The notes below the pieces were generated by a model. That model searched no databases and had not been told where the DNA came from. It saw only the letters and a list, made by a program, of their open reading frames with translations. This document shows positions 44,668-54,674 of a stretch of 64,000 nt of DNA, one piece after another; the first letter of the stretch is position 1; each line of letters starts with the position of its first letter. The stretch comes from Hyphococcus sp. (GTDB lineage Bacteria > Pseudomonadota > Alphaproteobacteria > Caulobacterales > Parvularculaceae), in contig JANQJK010000001.1 in the NCBI GenBank assembly GCA_028281665.1, positions 62,001 to 126,000 of the forward strand, read 5' to 3'. The translations under genes were made by a program, and so were the position numbers.

Positions 44668-46260
44668 TCAGCCGGCGACGGTCTTGTAGTCGGAGAGTTT
44701 CGCGGCGCCAAGCGCCAGGGCGAGCGCGGCGTATACGACGAGGCCGGCGCCGGAAATCAGCATAACCGCGATCCATGTCCGATCGAACGCGTAAGCGGCG
44801 ATTTGATCCGCATACGCAAGCGCGGCGTAAAGGAAAATGCCGAGCCCGGCGGTCGCCAGAAGAATTCTGACGAGCCGGCCCGCCAGCCGCCCGCTCGGCC
44901 GAAAGTGCTTCAGGAGATAGAGCCGCCGCGCCAGCAATACGACCTGCACCCATGCGGCGAAGGCGGTGGCGAACGCAACGCTCAAAAAGCCAAAAACGGG
45001 AAACAGCGCCAGCGCCAGCACCGTGTTGATCCCGATGGAGATAAGCGCATAATTCATCGGCGTGCGCGTGTCTTCGCGGGCGAAGAATGCCGGCGAAAAA
45101 ATCTTGTGCCAGACGAACGCCGGAAGGCCGAAACCGAAAATCGACAGCGCCGCGCCGGTCATCAGGACGTCTTCGGCGGTGAACGCCGATTGACGACCAC
45201 CGAAAAGAGAAAGCGCATCGCCGGCGATGCCCCGAAAGAGCGCGTCGCAAATAGGTCCGCTCATCACCGCGAACGCCATAGCAGCGGGGAAACACAAAAG
45301 CGCCGATACCTCCAGCGCACGATTGATGGCCTGGGCCGCGCCTTTTTCGTCGCCCTCTTTCACCCGCCGGGAAAGCATGGGCAACAAAACGATCCCGAGC
45401 GCGATGCCGATGACGGCGAGGGGTAATTGATAAAGCTGATCCGCATTCATCAGCCATGAAACGGCGCCCGGCTGCTGGCTCGCAATGTTGGTGCCGACGA
45501 TCAGATTGATCTGCACAGCGCCGGCGCTGATGAAACCCGGCGCACCGAGCGCCAGGAGCCTTTTCATGTCAGGGGTCAGTTTCGGCAGGCGCCACCGCAG
45601 CAGATACCCCTGCCGCCACGCGCCCCAGATAAGAATGGCGAGTTGCACCACGCCGCCGGCGAACACCGCCCAGGCCGCCGCCATGCCGGCGATTTCTTTT
45701 TCAGCGTCCGCATAGGCAAGGACCGCAATGATCAGGCACACATTGAGCGCCAGCGGCGCGCCCGCCGATGCGGCGAACCGCCCGAGCGAATTCAGAACGC
45801 CGCTTAAAAGGCCCACCAGCGACATCAGCATGAGATAGGGAAACATGATCCGCGTATAGAGCGTCGTCAGCGCGAACTTTTCCGGATCGTCGCTGAAGCC
45901 GGAGGCGATCAGATACACGAAAAGCGGCGCCGCGATTTCAACGAGGGCTGTGAGCGCCGTCAGGATAAAAACAAGCCCGGACAGCACGTCCTCTGCGAAC
46001 GCTTTCGCCTCAGCAGCGCCGCCATCGACATGTTTGCCCTGGAACATCGGGATGAACGCGGCGTGAAACGCGCCCTCGGCGAACAGTCGGCGAAACATGT
46101 TGGGCAGACGAAACGCCGCCCAGAAAGCATCGGCGACCGGGTTGCCCCCGGCGCCGATGACCCCGGCAATGAGGATCTGACGGACGAAACCAAGGACGCG
46201 GCTCGCCATGGTCATGCCGCTGACCGTCGCCATGGATTTGAAAACGCCGCCGCTCATCAT
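44668..46260 (-). CDS. murJ: Lipid II flippase MurJ
   Basis: MurJ moves the peptidoglycan precursor lipid II across the inner membrane. The 530-aa protein has about 14 membrane helices and the MurJ/MviN N-terminal signature: [64 protein letters not shown]. Later conserved stretches such as [18 protein letters not shown] and [22 protein letters not shown] follow. It lies 52 bp after glnD and 32 bp before trpS. Confidence 0.97.
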   Translation of the reverse strand: MMSGGVFKSMATVSGMTMASRVLGFVRQILIAGVIGAGGNPVADAFWAAFRLPNMFRRLFAEGAFHAAFIPMFQGKHVDGGAAEAKAFAEDVLSGLVFILTALTALVEIAAPLFVYLIASGFSDDPEKFALTTLYTRIMFPYLMLMSLVGLLSGVLNSLGRFAASAGAPLALNVCLIIAVLAYADAEKEIAGMAAAWAVFAGGVVQLAILIWGAWRQGYLLRWRLPKLTPDMKRLLALGAPGFISAGAVQINLIVGTNIASQQPGAVSWLMNADQLYQLPLAVIGIALGIVLLPMLSRRVKEGDEKGAAQAINRALEVSALLCFPAAMAFAVMSGPICDALFRGIAGDALSLFGGRQSAFTAEDVLMTGAALSIFGFGLPAFVWHKIFSPAFFAREDTRTPMNYALISIGINTVLALALFPVFGFLSVAFATAFAAWVQVVLLARRLYLLKHFRPSGRLAGRLVRILLATAGLGIFLYAALAYADQIAAYAFDRTWIAVMLISGAGLVVYAALALALGAAKLSDYKTVAG

Positions 46261-46312
46261 GGTTGCACCCTTAACGCCGAAGCATGGCGCGAATGGGCCG
46301 GCTTAAAGCGGT

Positions 46313-49030
46313 TTATGCGGCCGCACCAGCGCCAAGGGCCGCGTAAAGCGCCTTCTCGATTTTTTTCAGCCGCTGCCGGTCGGTGATTTTTTCGCCGCGC
46401 GCATCGGTCAGATAGAAGGCGTCGACCGCCCGCTCGCCGTAGGTCGCCACATGAGCCGAGGCGATGGAGACGTCAAGCGCACCAAGGGCGGAGGCGATAT
46501 CGTAAAGCAGGCCGGGACGGTCGAGCCCTTCGGCCTCGAACACAACCGCATCGCGGGACGCGTCCCGCTCCATGCGAACCGCCGGCTCCACATGAAAGAT
46601 CTGACGGCGGTCGCCAAGGCGGCGCTTCAGGTCCGGTTTCTTTTTCGGCGTCGCACGGGCGGCCGACAAGAGCGCCTCGTGCAGTCGTCGGGCCAGTAAC
46701 GGATCGTCGGCCGGCGTATCGTCCGCAGACTGAACGGAGAATATGTCAAAGGCGCGCCCGTCCGCGGTCATCATGGCCTGCACCGAGCGGACGCTCAGTC
46801 CCTGGGTGGCGACGGCGCCGGCTATATCCGCGAGGAGCCCCGGCCGGTCATCCGCATAGATAATGCATTCAAGGTCGCCGTCGCGCGGCGTCACCCTGAC
46901 GGCGGCATCGGCGCGGTCTTCCGCCGCTGCGCGGGCGAGGTAAGCGAAACGCACAATAATGTCGGAATCAACGCATCGCAGCATTTCGTTTGTAAGCTGC
47001 GCGAGAAACGCATCCCGCTCCGCATCGGACCAGTCGGCGAGGCGGGCGCGGGCCTCCTTCCGGGCGAGCGCCGCACGGGATTGCAGCCGCGCCTGGAGCG
47101 CCGTCTCGCCGCCCTCAAACCAGGCAACGGATGATTCATAAAGTTCCGTAAGCTGACGGCGAATAACCTCGTCCCAGGAATACCGTCCGACGACCCGCAA
47201 ATGACAGGTGGACAGAACAACCATCAGGTCGAGCCGTTCGACCGCGCCGACCGCTTCGGCAAAGCGCGCGATCGTGTCGGCCTCCGTCAGGTTGCGCCGC
47301 TCCGCCGTGCGCACGAGCATCAGATGATTGGCCGCGCCCCATGACGCAAGCGCAGCCTCGTCGCGATCAAGTCCCAGACGGCGCACAATGCGCCCGATCA
47401 GTTTTTCGCATTCAACGGGCGACTTGCCCTTGATGGTCCACGCCGTTTCGTGAAGGAACAACGCAAGCGTGATCACATAAGGGTTTGGCGCCTCTTTGAC
47501 GACGCGCGTCGAGACCGGGTGTTCCTCGGCCAGCCGACCGAGGCGGATCTCCCGATATACGCTGAGGGCGCGCAGCAACTCTTCATCAAGGGTATACTGC
47601 CGATACAAACCGTACTGGATGCGCCCGACGATGTCTCCGAAGGCCGGGACATATTTGCCCAGAAGACCGATCTCGGTCATGACCCGGAGCGTGCGCACCG
47701 GGTTTTCGTTGCTTTCAAGAATGGCCTTGAACAGCGCCGCGACGACCGGATCCTTGCGAACATCGGACGTTACGTCCGTCGCGTGTTCGGCGATAAGCGC
47801 CAGCGCGTCGGGGTGAAAGTCGATCTTCGGATGTTTGGAAAACGCCCGAAAATAGCGAAAGAAATCGCGCGGGGTTTTCCGCGCGCGCGCGGCGCTTTCG
47901 AAATCAAGACGCCCGCCGCGTATGCGGACATTCGGTTTGCCCGGCGCTTCGTCCGATTGCAGTTTCTTAGGCAGCAGGGCCGGCAGGCGCGGCAGCCGTT
48001 TCGTGCTTTCTTCTTCGAGGCGCGCGCAGAGGATGCGCGTCAGGCGTCCGGTCTCGACAGCGGTCACAAAGTAATGGCGCATCAGCCTTTCCGCGGCCGA
48101 CATGTCCTTTCTGTCCGCATATCCGAGGCGTTCTGCAACGGCGGGCTGAATATCGAAGGTCAGATGTTCGTCGGCGCGGCCGCGCAGATCGTGAAGATGA
48201 ACGCGCACGGACCACAAAAACCGTTCCGCCTTGACCAGCGCGCGCACATTGGCGGCGCCCAGAATCTTGTCGATTTCAGCACCGTCGCCGATGGCGCCGT
48301 TATAGACGTAGTTATAGATCCAGCGGATTGTCTGAACGTCCCGCAGGCCGCCTTTGCCTTCCTTGATATCCGGCTCGGCGAGATATCGTGTGGCGCCGAC
48401 CGCTTCCTGCCGCTCGCCCTGCTCGGCAAGCTTGGCGGCGACAAACTGCGCCGTCGTCCGTTTACGGAATTTCCGGAAGTCGGCGTCGAACTTCGAGTAC
48501 AGGGGCTTCGCGCCGCACAGGAACTTCATGTCGAGATAGGCGGTGCGCGCGATCACGTCCTCCCTGGCGAACTGAAGCGCGCTTTTCGGCGTGTGAACGC
48601 CGTGACCGACTTTAAGGCCGCTGTCCCACAGGGGATACAGCATGGCGTCGAGCACCGGCCGCAGCGCCGCATCGTCGCCGGGGGAATGGAGAAAGAGCAG
48701 GTCCACGTCGGAAAAGGGCGCCAGCTCGCCGCGCCCGAAACCGCCCACCGCGCAGATGGCGATAGAGGCATCGCCCGGCGCCGCAATGGCGAAGACCGCC
48801 CTGATCAACGCTTCGATCGAGCGGGCGTACCGCGCAGCGATGCGGTCGCCGCGATCGGCGTGCTTCATGGCGTCAAGACGCGCCCCGACGACGGCCCGGC
48901 GCATAACCGCGCCAACGGCGCCGGTCTGACGGCCGGCGCGCTCGTCAGCGGTCGCATCCGCCAGTTCCGCAAGGATTGCCGCGTGATCGAACGTCGCCCG
49001 TTCGTCCGCACTGCGCGCTGAAGCGTTCAT
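46313..49030 (-). CDS. glnD: PII uridylyltransferase GlnD with a degenerate uridylyl-removing HD domain
   Basis: GlnD uridylylates PII proteins when glutamine is low and removes UMP through an HD domain when glutamine is high. The 905-aa protein has the transferase motif GGFGRGELAPFSDVDLLFL (about 96-114) intact, and two ACT domains at the end (CIIYADDRPGLLADIAGAVATQGL and FEAEGLDRPGLLYDIASALGAL). The middle HD domain lacks its usual metal ligands. The family YxxYTVDEH is YRQYTLDEEL (476-485), HDIxKG is HETAWTIKG (527-535), and the late Asp of LTVADI is LSTCHL (606-611). The UMP-removing activity may be lost or altered. It follows mutS by 9 bp. Confidence 0.95.
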   Translation of the reverse strand: MNASARSADERATFDHAAILAELADATADERAGRQTGAVGAVMRRAVVGARLDAMKHADRGDRIAARYARSIEALIRAVFAIAAPGDASIAICAVGGFGRGELAPFSDVDLLFLHSPGDDAALRPVLDAMLYPLWDSGLKVGHGVHTPKSALQFAREDVIARTAYLDMKFLCGAKPLYSKFDADFRKFRKRTTAQFVAAKLAEQGERQEAVGATRYLAEPDIKEGKGGLRDVQTIRWIYNYVYNGAIGDGAEIDKILGAANVRALVKAERFLWSVRVHLHDLRGRADEHLTFDIQPAVAERLGYADRKDMSAAERLMRHYFVTAVETGRLTRILCARLEEESTKRLPRLPALLPKKLQSDEAPGKPNVRIRGGRLDFESAARARKTPRDFFRYFRAFSKHPKIDFHPDALALIAEHATDVTSDVRKDPVVAALFKAILESNENPVRTLRVMTEIGLLGKYVPAFGDIVGRIQYGLYRQYTLDEELLRALSVYREIRLGRLAEEHPVSTRVVKEAPNPYVITLALFLHETAWTIKGKSPVECEKLIGRIVRRLGLDRDEAALASWGAANHLMLVRTAERRNLTEADTIARFAEAVGAVERLDLMVVLSTCHLRVVGRYSWDEVIRRQLTELYESSVAWFEGGETALQARLQSRAALARKEARARLADWSDAERDAFLAQLTNEMLRCVDSDIIVRFAYLARAAAEDRADAAVRVTPRDGDLECIIYADDRPGLLADIAGAVATQGLSVRSVQAMMTADGRAFDIFSVQSADDTPADDPLLARRLHEALLSAARATPKKKPDLKRRLGDRRQIFHVEPAVRMERDASRDAVVFEAEGLDRPGLLYDIASALGALDVSIASAHVATYGERAVDAFYLTDARGEKITDRQRLKKIEKALYAALGAGAAA

Positions 49031-49039
49031 GCCGGCCCC

Positions 49040-51790
49040 TCAGGGTTCGTCGTCATGGCTCAGCGCTTTCAGGCGATAAAGCGTCTCAAGCGCTTCGCGC
49101 GGGCTCAGGGCATCCGGATCAATCTCGCCGAGCGCATCAATGACAGGCGACGGACCGCGCTGTTCTGGCGCCGGCGGCGCTGCGGCGAACAGGGGCAACG
49201 CGCCGACGCCGGTCTGATCTTCCCGCGCTTCGAATTGCGCCAGCAGGCTTTGCGCGCGCGCAATCACCGGCGCCGGCAAACCGGCGAGCTTCGCAACGGC
49301 GACACCGTATGAGCGATCCGCGGCCCCGGCGCCGATTTCGTGCAGGAACACCACATCGCCTTTCCACTCGCGCACCTTCATAGACATGTTTACAAGGCGC
49401 GGCGCCTTTTCCGACAGCGCCGTCAGCTCATGATAGTGGGTTGCAAACAGTCCCCGGCATTTGACTTTATCATGAAGATATTCAACCGCGGCCCAGGCGA
49501 TCGAGAGCCCGTCAAACGTCGACGTGCCGCGCCCGATTTCGTCAAGCACCACAAGGGACCGCCCGCTCGCCTGATTAAGGATCGCCGCGGTCTCGACCAT
49601 TTCCACCATGAAGGTCGAGCGACCGCGGGCGAGGTCGTCGGCGGCGCCGACCCGTGAGAACACCCGGTCGACAATGCCGATATGGGCGCGCGCCGCGGGG
49701 ACGAACGCCCCCGCCTGGGCAAGGATCGCCAGCAACGCATTCTGGCGCAGGAACGTCGACTTGCCGGCCATGTTGGGTCCGGTAACGAGCCAGAGGCGCG
49801 CATCGTCATCCTCTGCGAGGAGACTGTCATTGGGAACGAACGCGGCCTCGCCTGCGGTTTTGAGCGCCCGTTCGACCACCGGATGGCGACCGGCGGAAAT
49901 TTCAAACGCCCGGGACACATCGACAATGGGCCGCGCATAATTCTCCGTCGCCGCCAGTTCCGCGAGCGCCGAGCCCACATCGATTTCGGCGATGGCGTTC
50001 GCGGCGGCCGCGATGGCGTCGCGACGACAGGCGACAAGCCCGGTGAGCCGGCCATACAGTTCCAGCTCCCGCGCGAGCGCTTCGTCGCGAGCGCGGGAAA
50101 TCTTGGCGTCGAGATCGGCAAGTTCGCCGGTCGTAAACCGCACCGCGCTCGCCAGCGTCTGGCGATGAATGAACATGTCGCTATGGGGCGGCGCCATCAG
50201 CGCGTCGCCGCGCGCGGCCGGCGCCTCCACGAAATAGCCGAGCACATTATTGTGTTTGATCTTCGCCGACTTAACGCCGGTCAGTTCGCGGTACTTGGCT
50301 TCGAGGCCGGCGATAATCCGCCTGGATTCATCGCGCAGGGCGATCACCGCATCGAGGCCCGGGTCGTACCCTTTTGCGATAAAACCGCCATCGCGGGCGA
50401 GTAGCGGGGGCGCCTCGCTCAATGCAGCCGTCAGCTCACTGATGAGTTCCGAAAAGCCGACGCCTTTCGCATCGTCCAGCGCCGCGAGGGCGCGCGCCGT
50501 CGCTTCCGGCAGCGAAAGCCCGGCGCCGCGCAGACCGGCTGCAAGATCGCGCGCGGCCGTAAGCCCGTCGCGAATGGCAAGGAAGTCTCGCGGCCCGCCG
50601 CGCTCCAGCGCAAGACGGGACTGCGCGCGGGCGATATCCGGGGCGTTCTTCAACAAGTCGCGCATGCGCCCGCGCAGGGCGCCGTCGCGCTCAAAAAACT
50701 GAACGGCGTCGAGGCGGGCGTTGATCGCATCGGCGTCAGTCAGCGGCGCGGCAATGCGGGTCGCCAAAAGCCGCGCGCCCGGGCCCGTCATCGTCCGGTC
50801 AACGGCCCAGAGAAGCGATCCCTTGCGCGCGCCGGCCTGCGTTCTGGTGATTTCAAGGGACGCGTGGGTCGCAGCATCGATCGCCATGGCGCCCGCCGCA
50901 TCGACTTTTTTCGGCGGATGAAGACTGGGCGCGCGCCCGGCCTGGGTCAGCTCCACATAGCTCAGCAAAGCGCCCAGCGCCGCGCATTCCGCCCGGTCAA
51001 AATCGCCAAAGGCGTCGAGGGACGCAATCTCGTAAACATCGAGAAGGCGGCGTTGCCCTGCGGCCGAATCGAAATGCTCCGCCGGCAGAACGGTGACGGC
51101 GTCAAGCGCGCCCGCGGAGGCGAGCGCGGCGCGCCACGGATCGTCCTCGTCGCCCAGCCCCGGTGCGAGCAGCTCCTTAGGCGCAACCGCAGCCAGCACG
51201 GCGGCGACGTTCGTCGTCGTGACGCGTCGCACACTCACTTCGCCGGTCGAAACATCGACCCAGGCAAGCGATGCGTCTTCGCCGCCGCGCAACAGGGAAA
51301 GCGCTGCGAGAAAGTTATTGCTGCGCGCGTCAAGCAGCGCATCCTCAATAATGGTGCCGGGCGTCACGGTACGGACGATTTCCCGCCGCACCACCGATTT
51401 CGATCCGCGTTTTTTTGCTTCCGCCGGGTCTTCCATCTGCTCGCATATGGCGACCTTGAAGCCGGCGCGGATCAGTTTGGCCAGATAGGAATCGTAAGCG
51501 TGAAACGGCACGCCGCACATGGGAATGTCGTCGCCATTATGCTGCCCGCGCCTCGTCAGCGTAATGTCGAGGGCGCGCGCGGCGGCAATCGCGTCGTCAA
51601 AGAAAAGCTCGTAAAAGTCGCCCATGCGATAGAAGAGGAGCGCATCGCCCGCCTGTTCCTTGATGGACATGTATTGCGCCATCATCGGCGTCGGCGCTGT
51701 TGCGGATTTCCGCGCGCCGGCGCGGCTGGACGCGGCGACGCCAGATGCGGCCGGGGAATTTGATTTCTTTTTTTGCGTCGCGTCTGTCAT
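49040..51790 (-). CDS. mutS: DNA mismatch repair protein MutS
   Basis: MutS recognises mismatches and starts repair. The 916-aa protein has an N-terminal Ala/Ser-rich extension, then the mismatch-binding domain with the conserved Phe-x-Glu (RMGDFYELFFDDAI). The connector and lever regions, the ATPase Walker A GPNMAGKSTFLRQNALLAILAQ, Walker B SLVVLDEIGRGTSTFDGLSIAWA, and FATHYHELTALSE follow. It leads the mutS-glnD-murJ-trpS group. The start is the first ATG giving the family N-terminus. Confidence 0.98.
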   Translation of the reverse strand: MTDATQKKKSNSPAASGVAASSRAGARKSATAPTPMMAQYMSIKEQAGDALLFYRMGDFYELFFDDAIAAARALDITLTRRGQHNGDDIPMCGVPFHAYDSYLAKLIRAGFKVAICEQMEDPAEAKKRGSKSVVRREIVRTVTPGTIIEDALLDARSNNFLAALSLLRGGEDASLAWVDVSTGEVSVRRVTTTNVAAVLAAVAPKELLAPGLGDEDDPWRAALASAGALDAVTVLPAEHFDSAAGQRRLLDVYEIASLDAFGDFDRAECAALGALLSYVELTQAGRAPSLHPPKKVDAAGAMAIDAATHASLEITRTQAGARKGSLLWAVDRTMTGPGARLLATRIAAPLTDADAINARLDAVQFFERDGALRGRMRDLLKNAPDIARAQSRLALERGGPRDFLAIRDGLTAARDLAAGLRGAGLSLPEATARALAALDDAKGVGFSELISELTAALSEAPPLLARDGGFIAKGYDPGLDAVIALRDESRRIIAGLEAKYRELTGVKSAKIKHNNVLGYFVEAPAARGDALMAPPHSDMFIHRQTLASAVRFTTGELADLDAKISRARDEALARELELYGRLTGLVACRRDAIAAAANAIAEIDVGSALAELAATENYARPIVDVSRAFEISAGRHPVVERALKTAGEAAFVPNDSLLAEDDDARLWLVTGPNMAGKSTFLRQNALLAILAQAGAFVPAARAHIGIVDRVFSRVGAADDLARGRSTFMVEMVETAAILNQASGRSLVVLDEIGRGTSTFDGLSIAWAAVEYLHDKVKCRGLFATHYHELTALSEKAPRLVNMSMKVREWKGDVVFLHEIGAGAADRSYGVAVAKLAGLPAPVIARAQSLLAQFEAREDQTGVGALPLFAAAPPAPEQRGPSPVIDALGEIDPDALSPREALETLYRLKALSHDDEP

Positions 51791-51912
51791 TAAGAGGTCT
51801 TTTCCGCGGCGCGCGCCGCCCGGTCAATCGCTGCGTGGGTAAAACACGTGAAATACGATTGGACTGGCACGCAATTCGCGCGATGATCAAAGTGTAGCGA
51901 CGATTCGAGTTT

Positions 51913-52656
51913 ATGCCGAGCGACGACGTCAAACGAATGGAAATCGACATTGACGGGCGTGCGGCGCCCCTGATCGCCCGCGTCAACCGACGCGCCAAGC
52001 GGTTGATATTGAAAGTCGATCCGACGGCTGGGGAAATTCACGTGACGGCGCCTTCCAAGCGCGCCCTGCCCGAAGCCATTGCATTCGCCCGCGCCCGGTC
52101 CGCCTGGATTGCGACCCAGCTTGACGATGCGTTGCTGGCCCGGCCGTTCGAACCCGGCGCTTATGCGTTACTGCGGGGACGCAGGCATCTCATTGTGCAC
52201 GCGTCGGAAACGCGCCGCCCGGTTCAGGTCGAAGATGCGCCGATGCCGCGCCTGATCGTCGGCGGCGCGCCGGCGCACCTCAATCGCCGCCTCATTGACT
52301 GGATGAAGCGCGAGGCGCGCAAGGATTTGTCGGCGGCCGTTTCAAGATACTGCAAGGAACTCGGTGTACAGCGCCGGTCGATCTCGATCCGCGATCCGCG
52401 CTCGCGCTGGGGCTCATGCAGTTCGGAAGGGGCAATTTCCTTTTCCTGGCGACTGATCATGACGCCGCCTGAGATCCTTGACTATGTGGCGGCCCATGAA
52501 TGCGTGCATCTCATCCATATGGATCATTCGCCGAGATTCTGGCGACAGGTGAAAGCCCTTGGCATTGATGCGCGCGCCGCCGAAGACTGGTTCGACGACC
52601 ATGGCGCAACACTGTTCGCCTATGGCGGAACGAAGCGACGGGAGGAAGCCGCCTAG
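51913..52656 (+). CDS. YgjP-type zinc metalloprotease-like protein
   Basis: The 247-aa protein belongs to the DUF45/YgjP group of M48-like metallopeptidases. An N-terminal beta-rich part (RRAKRLILKVDPTAGEIHVTAPSK) leads to RSISIRDPRSRWGSCSSEGAISFSWRLIMTPPEILDYVAAHECVHLIHMDHSPRFW. That contains the zinc motif HECVH and the later His of DHSPRFW. The natural substrate is not known; related proteins often sit next to DNA-repair genes. Its stop overlaps the convergent pbp stop in a shared CTAG (52653-52656). Confidence 0.9.
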   Translation: MPSDDVKRMEIDIDGRAAPLIARVNRRAKRLILKVDPTAGEIHVTAPSKRALPEAIAFARARSAWIATQLDDALLARPFEPGAYALLRGRRHLIVHASETRRPVQVEDAPMPRLIVGGAPAHLNRRLIDWMKREARKDLSAAVSRYCKELGVQRRSISIRDPRSRWGSCSSEGAISFSWRLIMTPPEILDYVAAHECVHLIHMDHSPRFWRQVKALGIDARAAEDWFDDHGATLFAYGGTKRREEAA

Positions 52657-54560
52657 AGCGTCGCCTGAATCGGCGCCACATAGCGCGGCGGCAGGGTGCG
52701 CACCATGATCTCCCGCCAGACTTGCGCAGGCGCGCCGCCGCCGGTGACCGCGCCCATTGGCCGGTTGTCGTCGCGCCCGACCCAGACAACGCAGACAAGA
52801 CCGCCGGCATGGCCCGCAAACCATGCGTCGCGATTGTTCTGCGAGGTGCCCGTCTTGCCGGCGACAGCGTATCCGGGGATCGCCGCGGCTTTGCCCGTGC
52901 CCCACTCAACGACGCCCTCAAGCATTACATTGACGGAAGCGATGGCGCCTCGGCTTGCCGCGAGATCTTCAAAGGCCCCGTCGCGCTGAAAGATCACCGC
53001 GCCATCGCTTGTTTCAATCCGCCGAATGGTGAAAGGCGCAACGCGATACCCCCCATTGGCGAACGGCGCATATGCCCCGGCGAGCCCCAAAGGCGAGATT
53101 GCATCGACGCCAAGGCCGAGCGCCGGCCCCGGCGACAGGGCCGCGGGCCAGCCCGCCGAACGGGCAATGCGGCGCACCGAAGCGCGGCCAACATTCTCCT
53201 GCACGCGCAAAGTCGCCGCATTGAGCGACAGGGCGAGCGCCGCGGCGTGAGAAACATCGCCGTAGTATTTCGAGTTGTAGTTGTCCGGCGCCCATTTGCC
53301 GATGCGCAATGGCGAATCGTCGACCCGGGTCAGCGGCGCGGCGCCATGTTCCGCGGCGGCGAGAAATACGAAGGGCTTGAACGCGGACCCCGGTTGCCGG
53401 CGCGCCTGGGTCGCGCGATTGAACTGGCTTGCTGCATAGTCGCGGCCGCCGACCATGGCGCGCACGGCGCCATCGGCGCCGAGCACCACCGCGGCGCCCT
53501 GCGCATTTGAAATGGCGTCGCCGGCCCGGGCAAAGCCTGCATCGAACCCTGTTTCCATTGCGCTTTGCAAACGGCGGTCGAACGTCGTGTGCACAACGAG
53601 GTCCGCGTCGACGGCGCCGGTGGCCGACCGCACTTCGGACAGAATGTAGTCAACAAAATACGGCGCGGCGGAAAACCGGTCGCCGCTCAACATGATCGGC
53701 TTTTCTATAACCGCGGCGGCTTTCGCCTCGGTCAGAAATCCGGCGGCGACCATTTGTTCGATAACGCGCCGGCCCCGCTTGCCCGCGTCCACCGGATTGT
53801 TGGTGGGCGCCAATCGCGACGGCGCCTTTAAGAGCCCTGCGAGCACCGCGGCCTCGCCGAGGGTCAGCGACCGCGCGGGCTTGCCGAAATAGCGAAAGCT
53901 TGCCGCGTCAATGCCGTAGGCGCCCGCACCGAAATAAACGCGGTTCAAATAGAGCGTCAGGATTTCGTCCTTGGTGAATTTGTGTTCGAGCCAGAGCGCC
54001 AGCATCAATTCCTGGGTCTTGCGCTTCAGGGTCCGGTCGGGGCTGAGAAAGACATTCTTTGCAAGCTGCTGCGTGAGGGTGGAGCCGCCCTGCACCACAT
54101 CGCCGCTTCGGATATTCGCAATGGCGGCGCGCACGACCGAAACCGGGTTAACCCCGAAATGGTGGTAAAAGTTCCGGTCTTCGACGGCGAGCACCGCATG
54201 GGGAACATGCGCCGGCAGATCCGCAAGCCGCACGGGGGCGCCAATGCTGGCGCCGTGCAGGGTCAGCGGCGCGCCGTCGGCCGCAAGCAGGGTGATTTTG
54301 GGCCCGCCGGCGCTGCGCCACAACTCACGCGTGTCGGGAAGATCCCGGGCGATAAACGCGAAGACCGCCGCCGCGCCGATCAGCGCCATGAAGCAGAAAA
54401 CCCCGGCGTCGGCGATATGCTTCAAATACCGGGCGTTATTGGTGCGTTTGCGCCGGCGCGCGCGCTTGCGGACCGGGCGACGGCGCGCAGCCTTGCGCGC
54501 CGGGCGCCGAACCGGTCGCGCCGTTTGCCTTGTCTTGCGGGTGCGCCGTCTCCTCGCCAT
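52653..54560 (-). CDS. Class A penicillin-binding protein (PBP1A-like)
   Basis: This bifunctional enzyme polymerises and cross-links peptidoglycan. The product of about 635 aa starts with an unusually basic cytoplasmic tail (about 42 residues, mostly Arg/Lys) before one membrane helix (AGVFCFMALIGAAAVFAFIA). The glycosyltransferase domain has AVEDRNFYHHFGV with the catalytic Glu and GGSTLTQQLAKN. The transpeptidase domain has the active Ser in QPGSAFKPF, SLNAAT (SxN) and KTGTSQ. All catalytic motifs are present. ATG 54560 is chosen. Upstream in-frame codons overlap the tetR gene on the other strand. Confidence 0.96.
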   Translation of the reverse strand: MARRRRTRKTRQTARPVRRPARKAARRRPVRKRARRRKRTNNARYLKHIADAGVFCFMALIGAAAVFAFIARDLPDTRELWRSAGGPKITLLAADGAPLTLHGASIGAPVRLADLPAHVPHAVLAVEDRNFYHHFGVNPVSVVRAAIANIRSGDVVQGGSTLTQQLAKNVFLSPDRTLKRKTQELMLALWLEHKFTKDEILTLYLNRVYFGAGAYGIDAASFRYFGKPARSLTLGEAAVLAGLLKAPSRLAPTNNPVDAGKRGRRVIEQMVAAGFLTEAKAAAVIEKPIMLSGDRFSAAPYFVDYILSEVRSATGAVDADLVVHTTFDRRLQSAMETGFDAGFARAGDAISNAQGAAVVLGADGAVRAMVGGRDYAASQFNRATQARRQPGSAFKPFVFLAAAEHGAAPLTRVDDSPLRIGKWAPDNYNSKYYGDVSHAAALALSLNAATLRVQENVGRASVRRIARSAGWPAALSPGPALGLGVDAISPLGLAGAYAPFANGGYRVAPFTIRRIETSDGAVIFQRDGAFEDLAASRGAIASVNVMLEGVVEWGTGKAAAIPGYAVAGKTGTSQNNRDAWFAGHAGGLVCVVWVGRDDNRPMGAVTGGGAPAQVWREIMVRTLPPRYVAPIQATL

Positions 54561-54674
54561 CAGCGTTTGTTCGGCGCGCAGGGTTAACAGAGCGTTAACC
54601 TTTTGCCGGTCGCGCAGTATGCAAGGACGGCGGATGCGCTTATTATGGCGCTCAAGTACCAAGAATAATCCGAA

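Noticed and set aside
43619-45457. Very long frame extending trpS upstream
   Set aside because: The first 274 codons are antisense to murJ and not synthetase-like. The trpS start at 44635 gives the normal length.
47450-49021. 523-codon plus-strand frame opposite glnD
   Set aside because: It is a shadow of glnD, with no ribosome site or family features.
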